From: RI-283 sp964487925
Lineage (GTDB): Bacteria > Pseudomonadota > Gammaproteobacteria > SZUA-140
Direction: 5' to 3'
Assembly: GCA_964487925.1 (NCBI GenBank)
Contig: CAZASZ010000041.1
Span: forward strand, 1 to 18,018
Length of the DNA stretch: 18,018 nucleotides
The notes under the pieces were generated by a model that was not told the DNA's origin, ran no database searches, and was given only the letters and a program-made list of their open reading frames with translations. The translations under genes and the position numbers were made by a program. The first letter of the stretch is position 1. Every line of letters begins with the position of its first letter. Positions 1-6,041 of this stretch are shown one piece after another.

Positions 1-149
1 GCGACCGCCTCCAGGGTGGTAATCGTCGGTGTTAGCGTCATTCCGATTGCGCCCGTGCCTAGTAGTGCGAAGCCAACTATGAAGCGTACAGCCCTGTCGG
101 CTAGCCCGATGTTGTATACAACACCCATTTTTCCTCGAATCGACTGCAT
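1..149 (-). CDS. DUF2892 (YgaP-type) small membrane protein, truncated at the window edge
   Basis: This is the first ~49 residues of a minus-strand gene that runs off the left edge. The translation begins MQSIRGKMGVVYNIG and continues LADRAVRFIVGFALLG, which matches the usual start of DUF2892/YgaP transmembrane-domain proteins: an N-I-G-x-x-D-R-x-x-R motif followed at once by a hydrophobic helix. I chose the ATG at 149 because GGGAGGTG lies just upstream at good spacing. An in-frame ATG at 128 also has a weaker GAGG before it and would give a protein starting MGVVYNIG. The family is an inner-membrane domain, alone or fused to rhodanese, often near sulfur or stress genes; no reaction can be assigned here. 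A perfect palindrome 73-89 nt upstream could be its operator. Family assignment is fairly sure; the remaining length and any fused domain are unknown. Confidence 0.72.
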   Translation of the reverse strand, partial: MQSIRGKMGVVYNIGLADRAVRFIVGFALLGTGAIGMTLTPTITTLEAV

Positions 150-221
150 GGCGCACCTCCCGATCACGTGGATCTAATTGATGGTGACGTGCATAGTAGA
201 ACATGGCTCCTTAGGCGGGGT

Positions 222-238
222 CTGTGACATTGTCACAG
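222..238. promoter_or_regulatory. 17-bp perfect palindrome, candidate operator
   Basis: CTGTGACA-T-TGTCACAG is a perfect inverted repeat with 8-bp arms around one central base. It lies in the 184-nt gap between slyX and the DUF2892 gene, 73-89 nt upstream of the latter's start. Its form suggests a site for a dimeric transcription factor, not a terminator: no T-run follows on the minus strand. The half-sites TGTGA/TCACA match those of CRP, but the spacer is 5 nt and the CRP consensus has 6, so CRP cannot be named as the binder. The palindrome is seen directly; its role is inference. Confidence 0.4.
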
Positions 239-333
239 TAAAATAATCAGGTATTTTTTTGTCGGGTGGGATCAAATGTCTTTTAAGATCTGGGTTATTT
301 GGCTGAAAACGGAGGGCTGACGGCGGGCTTAGA

Positions 334-564
334 TTAATAATGCGGTGGCGGTGTTTCTTCGCTCTGCGGGGCAATCTGTTGCTCTGATCTAGATTCAATA
401 AGCGATATTATTTTATTGAATTCTAAAGATAATTTATCTAATCGTGTTTGCATCAGGAGCAGGGCTTGTTCTAGATCATCCTGGCCTCCCTCATAATAGC
501 TTTGCTTGATCTCTAATTCAGTGACTCGCGCTATTAGTTGCTCGACCGTCTTGTCAGTGGGCAT
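334..564 (-). CDS. slyX: SlyX family protein
   Basis: This is a 76-residue, mostly helical, probably coiled-coil protein. It ends EETPPPHY, the characteristic SlyX C-terminus (family members end in PPPHY after a polar stretch). The N-terminal half carries heptad-like spacing (VEQLIARVTELEIKQ and LLLMQTRLDKLSLEF). SlyX proteins are about 70-80 residues, so it is full length. The ATG at 564 is the start: GAGG lies 6 nt upstream. A TTG at 576 is in frame, but it overlaps that ribosome binding site and would add only four residues. The molecular function of SlyX is poorly known; in E. coli the gene sits beside slyD, which is not seen here. The gene stands alone on the minus strand and diverges from the pyruvate dehydrogenase operon. 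Confidence 0.88.
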   Translation of the reverse strand: MPTDKTVEQLIARVTELEIKQSYYEGGQDDLEQALLLMQTRLDKLSLEFNKIISLIESRSEQQIAPQSEETPPPHY

Positions 565-608
565 TCTTGACCTCAAACGCTAAAAACACGATCATACACG
601 GCATCCGA

Positions 609-623
609 ACGGTTAGAAACCGT
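609..623. promoter_or_regulatory. 15-bp inverted repeat in the slyX-pdhA divergent gap, candidate operator
   Basis: ACGGTT-AGA-AACCGT is a perfect 6-3-6 inverted repeat in the 184-nt divergent gap between slyX and the E1-alpha gene, about 140 nt before the E1-alpha start. The 6-3-6 layout resembles operators of GntR-family regulators such as PdhR, but the bases do not match the PdhR consensus (ATTGGT-NNN-ACCAAT). I found no convincing sigma-70 promoter in the gap. A repeat this short can occur by chance. Confidence 0.22.
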
Positions 624-760
624 CTTGAGATGAGGATGTTTCACATACCGCAGACAGGCCGGATTACCGCGTGCTGCACGGCTCTTGTGTCCATCTCTCA
701 GTCTTTTGCGGGGGCGCAATGCACCCTTTCCAGAATCATTAAATTTAAGGTATTTAGCCT

Positions 761-1807
761 ATGACAGTGGTATCGAATTCCCTGAAATCGACGGATGTGT
801 CGACTAACGCCGCCGCGCTTAGCGATGCTGACAAGGTGCGACTACTAAGGGAAATGCTATATGCGCGGCGTTTCGAGGAACGCTGTTATGAAGCCTACGT
901 GGAACGTAAGATCGGCGGTTTCCTTCATCTGTATTCCGGACAGGAGGCGTGCGCCCATGGCGTGCTGGAGGCGGCTCGCCCGGGTCAAGACTACGTCGTG
1001 ACCGGATATCGCGATCACATTCATGCCATCAAGTGTGGTGCTGATCCCAAGGCAGTCATGGCGGAGTTGTTCGCCAAGGAGACTGGTTGCAGTAAGGGTC
1101 GTGGCGGCTCCATGCATATATTTGACGTCGCGCATCGGTTTATGGGCGGCTATGCTCTCGTTGGTGGCCCGTTCCCCTTGGCTGTTGGTATGGCTAAGGC
1201 GATCAAACTCAAGGGCGACGACGATATCGCTATCTGTTTTCTGGGGGATGCAGCCAACAATCAGGGGACTTTCCACGAGTCGCTGAATATCGCCAAGGTT
1301 TGGGACCTGCCGGTGTTGTTTGTCTGTGAGAACAATCTTTATGGCATCGGTACCCGCATTGAGCGTTCCACATCCGTACTTGATCAGTACAAGCGTGCGG
1401 CGGCCTATGATATTCCTGCATCTCAGACGGATGGTCAGGACATTGAGGCTGTCTACGCCGCCGCTTGCGAGGCCGTTAATCACGTCCGCTCGGGGCAAGG
1501 ACCTTATTTTCTTGAGCTTATGACCTATCGCTACCGCGGTCATTCCATGTCCGATTCCAATGCCTACCGCGCTAAGGATGAAGAACAGACGTGGCTGGCC
1601 CGGGACCCGATTGCCGTATTCCAGGATCGTCTCAGTAAAGCCAGTTTGCTGACTGATGAGGATTACAAAAAGATGGATGCTGAGATCATCGATGAGATCG
1701 AGGATTCCGTGATTGCCTTTGCAGAGGAATCGCCCGAGCCGGATGTCGCAGATGTCGAGAAGCATGTCCTTGCCGAAAACAATTCCTACGTCCACGGGAG
1801 GGTGTAA
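761..1807 (+). CDS. pdhA: Pyruvate dehydrogenase E1 component, alpha subunit
   Basis: This is the 348-residue E1-alpha of a heterotetrameric (alpha2-beta2) pyruvate dehydrogenase. With E1-beta it decarboxylates pyruvate using thiamine diphosphate (ThDP) and reductively acetylates the lipoyl groups of E2, in the cytoplasm. The ThDP/metal motif is visible: GDAANNQG at ~162-169, then ENNLYGIG at ~190-197. The usual third Gly of GDG is Ala here. The conserved GRGGSMH (~113-119), the phosphorylation-loop-like stretch YRYRGHSMSD (~256-265) and E1-alpha-like AYRAKDE follow. Length is typical. The ATG at 761 has only a weak AAGG about 11 nt upstream, and the first ~20 residues are not conserved, so the exact start is less certain than the identity. 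It is the first gene of the operon, with E1-beta starting 2 nt after its stop. Substrate choice between pyruvate and another 2-oxo acid is inferred from overall similarity and the E2 partner. An acetoin dehydrogenase role is less likely. Confidence 0.93.
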   Translation: MTVVSNSLKSTDVSTNAAALSDADKVRLLREMLYARRFEERCYEAYVERKIGGFLHLYSGQEACAHGVLEAARPGQDYVVTGYRDHIHAIKCGADPKAVMAELFAKETGCSKGRGGSMHIFDVAHRFMGGYALVGGPFPLAVGMAKAIKLKGDDDIAICFLGDAANNQGTFHESLNIAKVWDLPVLFVCENNLYGIGTRIERSTSVLDQYKRAAAYDIPASQTDGQDIEAVYAAACEAVNHVRSGQGPYFLELMTYRYRGHSMSDSNAYRAKDEEQTWLARDPIAVFQDRLSKASLLTDEDYKKMDAEIIDEIEDSVIAFAEESPEPDVADVEKHVLAENNSYVHGRV

Positions 1808-1809
1808 TC

Positions 1810-2796
1810 ATGGCGGAAATTATGTATTGGGAAGCGATTCGCCGTGCCCATGACGAGGAAATGGCGCGCGATCCGCTGGTGATCGCCATGGGTGAGGATA
1901 TCGGTGTTGCCGGTGGTACCTATAAGGCGACCCAGGGTCTGTTCGAGAAATATGGTCCAGAGCGCATCATCGACACCCCGATCTCCGAGAACGGTTATAC
2001 GGGTGTCGGCATCGGCGCGTCGTTTATCGGCGTACGTCCGATCATCGAGATCATGTCCGTCAATTTCGCCTGGCTGGCGACCGATCAGATTATCAATACG
2101 GCCGCCAAGGTGCGTTATATGTCCGGTGGTCAGCTGACTGCCCCGGTCGTAATTCGATCACCGGGTGGGACCGCTCACCAGCTCGGCGCTCAGCACTCCG
2201 CGCGTATGGAAAAAGTGTTTATGGGTATCGCCGGACTGCGGGTTGTGACCCCGTCTACGCCCAAACAGGCTTACGGTCTGTTGAAGTCGGCCGTACGTTG
2301 CGATGACCCGGTATTCATCAATGAACACGAGCTCATGTACAACATGAAGGGCGAAGTCGCTGACGAGGAGTTTTTTCATCCCTTGGAAGGGTCTGAAGTT
2401 GTGCGTCAGGGCCGCGATCTCACCTTGTTTGGTTACAATATTTCGGTACATTGGTGTCTGCAGGCCGCTGAGGTATTGGCTCGCGATCATGGCATTGAGG
2501 CCGAGGTTGTCGATCTCTATGCCTTGAATCCCTTGGATCGGGATGGCATCGTGGAATCGGTTCGTCGTACCCATAAAGCCATTGTGGTCGAAGAGGCGGA
2601 AGCGCCCGTGGGTGTCGGCTCAGAGGTCATGGCGATCCTGAACGAGGAGTGTTTCTTTGAGTTGGACGCCGCACCGCGCAGAGTCAGCGCGCGGAACGTA
2701 CCGATCCCGTATAACCACGGCTTGGAGAAAGCGGCCATCCCGAACGCGCGTGAGGTCATTGAATCGGCCTTGGCCATGGTTCAGGGGCGCCGTTGA
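1810..2796 (+). CDS. pdhB: Pyruvate dehydrogenase E1 component, beta subunit
   Basis: This 328-residue E1-beta completes the ThDP site with E1-alpha. It begins with the family pattern (YWEAIRRAHDEEM, then IAMGEDIGVAGGTYKATQGL) and has TPISENGYTGVGIGA (~56-70), where Glu60 should be the residue that contacts the ThDP aminopyrimidine ring. FAWLATDQIINTAAKVRYMS (~86-105) and SPGG followed by GAQHS (~117-130) are diagnostic of E1-beta. The C-terminal transketolase-like domain carries VVDLYALNPLD and NVPIPYNHGLEKA. Length matches the family. GGAGG lies 8 nt before the ATG, and only 2 nt separate it from the E1-alpha stop, so the two subunits are co-translated. After it comes a 166-nt spacer with a strong hairpin before the E2-E3 gene. 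Assignment is secure. Confidence 0.94.
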   Translation: MAEIMYWEAIRRAHDEEMARDPLVIAMGEDIGVAGGTYKATQGLFEKYGPERIIDTPISENGYTGVGIGASFIGVRPIIEIMSVNFAWLATDQIINTAAKVRYMSGGQLTAPVVIRSPGGTAHQLGAQHSARMEKVFMGIAGLRVVTPSTPKQAYGLLKSAVRCDDPVFINEHELMYNMKGEVADEEFFHPLEGSEVVRQGRDLTLFGYNISVHWCLQAAEVLARDHGIEAEVVDLYALNPLDRDGIVESVRRTHKAIVVEEAEAPVGVGSEVMAILNEECFFELDAAPRRVSARNVPIPYNHGLEKAAIPNAREVIESALAMVQGRR

Positions 2797-2814
2797 TCCT
2801 CGTCGAGGGATAGT

Positions 2815-2909
2815 AACCGCCAGTCTGGCTTATCTGAGCGCGCACGCGGCAACGATGTGTTCCATCGATGCCGCGTGTGCGCGTTAGGTTTTTAGTCGGG
2901 CTGGCGGTT
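2815..2909 (+). terminator. Nested inverted repeat in the pdhB to E2-E3 spacer, candidate terminator, attenuator or mRNA processing site
   Basis: The core is a 20-bp stem (arms 2838-2857 and 2863-2882) around a 5-nt loop TGTTC. It has one G-U wobble (2842/2878) and one A-A mismatch (2852/2868). The right arm is followed by TTAGGTTTTTA, a short T-rich tail. The whole hairpin is enclosed by a second perfect 9-bp inverted repeat, AACCGCCAG at 2815-2823 and CTGGCGGTT at 2901-2909. The E2-E3 gene starts 53 nt further on in the same direction, so full termination would silence E3 unless another promoter exists. Partial termination or mRNA stabilisation would set the ratio of E1 to E2-E3. The pairing is seen directly; the role is inferred. 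Confidence 0.6.
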
Positions 2910-2962
2910 CGTTATTTTTATAACCAATTAGGGTTTCACGAAAACCTGTTATGGAAGATTAG

Positions 2963-5900
2963 ATGTCAAAGACCTACGAAATTAAGATGCCTCAGCTGTC
3001 CGATACGATGACGGAAGGGGTTGTTGTGAGTTGGGAAAAACAGCTCGGTGACAAGGTTGAGCGAGGCGACATCGTCGCTACCGTCGAGACCGATAAGGCC
3101 ATTATGGATGTAGAGGTCTTTCGCGAGGGCTATCTGTCCGGTCCGATCGCGGCCGTGGACAGCATGGTGCCTGTTGGTGAAACGATTGCGCTGATCGTCG
3201 CCTCTGCAGATGCGGTGGTTTCAGATATTGCTGAAGTCGCACAAGCCGAGAGCGATCCCGCAGCGGTCGCGACAACCGTAGCCCCCGTATCCAACGATGC
3301 CAGTGCTGCGGCCGAGATCGCCGTTCAGGCCCCCGACGGAGTCGTCTTTACGATTAAGATGCCTCAGCTATCGGATACCATGACGGACGGCGTGGTCGTC
3401 AGCTGGGAAAAGGACCCGGGCGATGCCGTTCAGCGTGGTGACATCGTGGCCACGGTCGAGACCGACAAGGCGATTATGGACGTCGAAGTCTTTCGTGAAG
3501 GTTATCTATCGGGCCCGATCGCGGCCGTGGACAGCACGGTGCCTGTTGGAGGTGAGATGGCCTTTTTGGTCGAGGCGCCCGAGCAGGTGGTTAGTGACAC
3601 GCAGCAAATTGCCCGGTCGTCTGCCGCCGCTCCGAGTGCCGATTCGATCACCTCGTCGCCGACAGCCACGACACCGGATACGCTTGCGTCCTCGCCGTCA
3701 ACCCAGTCGGGTGGCACAACGCCGGTGGCAAGACCGAGTGACCGTAAGGCGACACCCTATGCGCGGCAACTCGCTGGCGATCGCGGTGTACCTTTGGCCT
3801 CCTTGAACGGTAGCGGACCCGAGGGAGAGATCATTGGCCGTGACGTTCTGCAGGCTGCTATCCCCACCGTTGCCACGTCCATGCCTGTGGTCGAAGTCCC
3901 GGGCAATGGCCGCAAGATGTCTTCGTTGGAGCGGGCTGTCAGCCAAAAGATGAGTGGTTCCCTTACGATGCCGACCTTCCGGGTCACGGTCGATGCCTTC
4001 CCGGCTTCGTTGATCCGGGCCGCGAAATCCCAGGGGGTTTCGGTGACCGTCGCCATCGCCAAGGCCTGCGCTGTTGCCATGCAACAGGTCCCGGCAATGA
4101 ACTGGGCCTATCAGCCGGAAGATAAGCTGATCGAGCGCACGAATGTGGATATCGGCATGGCCGTGGCCGCAGATGATGGCGGACTCGTAGTACCGATTCT
4201 ACGTGATTGCGAGCAGAAGAGTTTGGGCGAACTCAACGAAGATTGGAAGGATCTTGTCGGCAGGGCGCGCAACCGTCGCTTGGCGGCTGAGGAATTCTCC
4301 AACCCGACCTTCATGGTATCGAATATGGGCATGATGGGCGTGCGCCAGTTTGATGCCATCCCCACACCGGGAATTGCCGCCATCCTGGCCATCGCTGCCG
4401 ATGGTCCGCAGGGCATGCCGATGACTATTACGGCCGACCACCGTGTCGTCAACGGCGCTCATGTAGCGCAATATCTGAATGCCCTCAAACAGGCGATCGA
4501 GCACCCGGAAGGTTGGTTGGGCTCGGTGGGTCCCGCGATCCCTGAAGGTGAATGGGACTATGATGTCGTCGTTATCGGCGGCGGCCCGGGTGGCGAGGAT
4601 TGCGCTCGTGACCTTGCCAGCCATGGCGTCAAGGTTGCCATGATTAATGACGCACCGTTTCCTGGTGGTGAATGCCTCTGGCGCGGCTGTATTCCATCCA
4701 AGGCCTGGCGTGCCGCTGCCGACCGCATGCGTGACCGCGCCGGAGATGCCCGCCTGGGTATCCTGGGTACTGCAGAACCGAGCCTTGACTGGACTGCATT
4801 GGAACAAACTCGACGTCAGGTCCTGGAAACACGCGGTGAGATGGCCCTCAAGACCGACACCGGGGTCAAGATCAAGGTCATTCAGGGGTTTGCATCCTTT
4901 GTCGATGATCACCATGTCCTCGTCGATACTTCTGGGAATTCAGCGAATCCGCACAGCCGTGCCGACCAGGGCGATGGTTCTCAGTGTGAGACGCTGAGCT
5001 TTGGTTGCGCGGTCATCGCGACCGGTGCGCCTCCGTTCGTGCCGCCGATTGATGGCGCTCGTGAAGGTCTGGGTGGCGGCTCGGTATTGACCTCGGACAC
5101 TGTTTGGGGTCTTGAGTCCACGCCAAAACGTTTGGCCGTTATCGGTGGCGGTGCCATCGGGCTTGAAATGGCTCAGATTTTCCAGGATTTCGGGGCCGAG
5201 GTGGCATTGCTTGAGGCCCAGGAGCGTATCCTCATGGAGGTCGAATCGGAGGTGGCCAAGCAACTGACCGATATTCTCGTCGAGGACCCGCGGCTCGATA
5301 TCAAGACTTTGGTCAAGGTCGATACTATCTCGGGTACGCCGGGCGACGTTCGAGTCGATTACACTGACTCCAATGGAGATTCCCACAAATTTGATGCGGA
5401 CTATGTCATCATGGCTACCGGGAAGCGTCCTGTGCTTGAGCCTTTGCAGTTGGATAAAGCCGGTGTCCGTGCAGACAAGGGAATCATCATCGCAGATCCG
5501 AGTTGTCGCACCAGCGTGCCGCATATCTTTGCGGTTGGTGATGTTATTGGCGGTCTGATGTTGGCTCATACAGCCGGCCAGCAGGGAAGGGTAGCCGCAG
5601 CTACGATCTTGGGTGAGCGTGCTCGTTATCGCCAAGACCGCGATTGTGGCGTGATCTTCACGCGTCCGGAGGCTGCATTTGTCGGTCTGTCCAGCGAACA
5701 GGCAAAGGCTGCGAATATCGATGCCGTCGAGGTCAAGATGCCCATGAGTATTGATGCCAAGGCTATGATCACAGGTGAGACCCATGGACTCATCAAGCTC
5801 GTTGTCGATAAGTCCAACCACCGGATCGTCGGTGTGCATTTTCTCGCCGACCATGCCGACACGCTGATCGGTGAAGGGGTCATGATGGTGTCTGGAGAGA

Positions 5901-6025
5901 TGACCTTGGATCGGGTCGCGGAGGCCATCCATCCGCACCCGACCCAGACCGAGATGTTCGGTGAAATGGCGCGCCGCCTGCTCGCACGTTTGCGGCGTTC
6001 CACGCGGATCCAGAAAAAGGCTTGA
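2963..6025 (+). CDS. E2-E3 fusion: dihydrolipoamide acetyltransferase joined to dihydrolipoyl dehydrogenase
   Basis: This single 1020-residue chain carries two enzymes of the pyruvate dehydrogenase complex. Lipoyl domains span ~5-80 and ~129-204, with lipoylated lysines K45 and K169, each in ETDKAIMDVE. A Ser/Thr/Pro/Ala linker (~209-260) leads to the peripheral subunit-binding domain (~262-298). The acetyltransferase domain (~315-520) has DHRVVNG at 492-498: catalytic His493 is present, but Asn497 replaces the Asp of DHRxxDG. Only a ~12-residue linker separates it from E3: FAD motif GGGPGG (539-544), redox cysteines C571 and C576 in CLWRGCIPSK, a second dinucleotide motif (VIGGGAIGLEMA), FAVGDV, and the catalytic dyad His992/Glu997 in HPHPTQTE. 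E2 transfers acetyl to CoA; E3 reoxidises the lipoyl groups with NAD+. GGAAG lies 5 nt before the ATG. There is no frame break, so the fusion is not a read error of two genes. No separate E3 gene is in the window. Domain calls are secure; the substrate is inferred. Confidence 0.93.
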   Translation: MSKTYEIKMPQLSDTMTEGVVVSWEKQLGDKVERGDIVATVETDKAIMDVEVFREGYLSGPIAAVDSMVPVGETIALIVASADAVVSDIAEVAQAESDPAAVATTVAPVSNDASAAAEIAVQAPDGVVFTIKMPQLSDTMTDGVVVSWEKDPGDAVQRGDIVATVETDKAIMDVEVFREGYLSGPIAAVDSTVPVGGEMAFLVEAPEQVVSDTQQIARSSAAAPSADSITSSPTATTPDTLASSPSTQSGGTTPVARPSDRKATPYARQLAGDRGVPLASLNGSGPEGEIIGRDVLQAAIPTVATSMPVVEVPGNGRKMSSLERAVSQKMSGSLTMPTFRVTVDAFPASLIRAAKSQGVSVTVAIAKACAVAMQQVPAMNWAYQPEDKLIERTNVDIGMAVAADDGGLVVPILRDCEQKSLGELNEDWKDLVGRARNRRLAAEEFSNPTFMVSNMGMMGVRQFDAIPTPGIAAILAIAADGPQGMPMTITADHRVVNGAHVAQYLNALKQAIEHPEGWLGSVGPAIPEGEWDYDVVVIGGGPGGEDCARDLASHGVKVAMINDAPFPGGECLWRGCIPSKAWRAAADRMRDRAGDARLGILGTAEPSLDWTALEQTRRQVLETRGEMALKTDTGVKIKVIQGFASFVDDHHVLVDTSGNSANPHSRADQGDGSQCETLSFGCAVIATGAPPFVPPIDGAREGLGGGSVLTSDTVWGLESTPKRLAVIGGGAIGLEMAQIFQDFGAEVALLEAQERILMEVESEVAKQLTDILVEDPRLDIKTLVKVDTISGTPGDVRVDYTDSNGDSHKFDADYVIMATGKRPVLEPLQLDKAGVRADKGIIIADPSCRTSVPHIFAVGDVIGGLMLAHTAGQQGRVAAATILGERARYRQDRDCGVIFTRPEAAFVGLSSEQAKAANIDAVEVKMPMSIDAKAMITGETHGLIKLVVDKSNHRIVGVHFLADHADTLIGEGVMMVSGEMTLDRVAEAIHPHPTQTEMFGEMARRLLARLRRSTRIQKKA
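2975..3574 (+). repeat. Duplicated lipoyl domain within the E2-E3 gene
   Basis: Two lipoyl-domain coding units, about 2975-3202 and 3347-3574, lie 372 nt (124 codons) apart. They share a 32-residue run of identity from DIVATVETDK to IAAVDS. Most of this run differs at silent positions, but 3143-3177 and 3515-3549 match at 34 of 35 bases. The mix of silently diverged and nearly identical tracts suggests an older duplication followed by local gene conversion. Confidence 0.8.
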
Positions 6026-6041
6026 TAGAGGAGTGATTCCA

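Noticed and set aside
567..764. A 65-codon plus-strand open frame just before the E1-alpha gene
   Set aside because: No recognisable protein pattern and no ribosome binding site; it spans the divergent control region.
857..1795. A 312-codon minus-strand open frame opposite E1-alpha
   Set aside because: It lies entirely inside a secure gene, resembles no family, and has no ribosome binding site or operon context.
4199..4915. A 238-codon minus-strand open frame opposite the E2/E3 junction
   Set aside because: It is antisense to conserved E2 and E3 sequence and shows no domain of its own. I also considered whether it marked a junction artefact in the fusion, but the plus-strand frame is intact across it.
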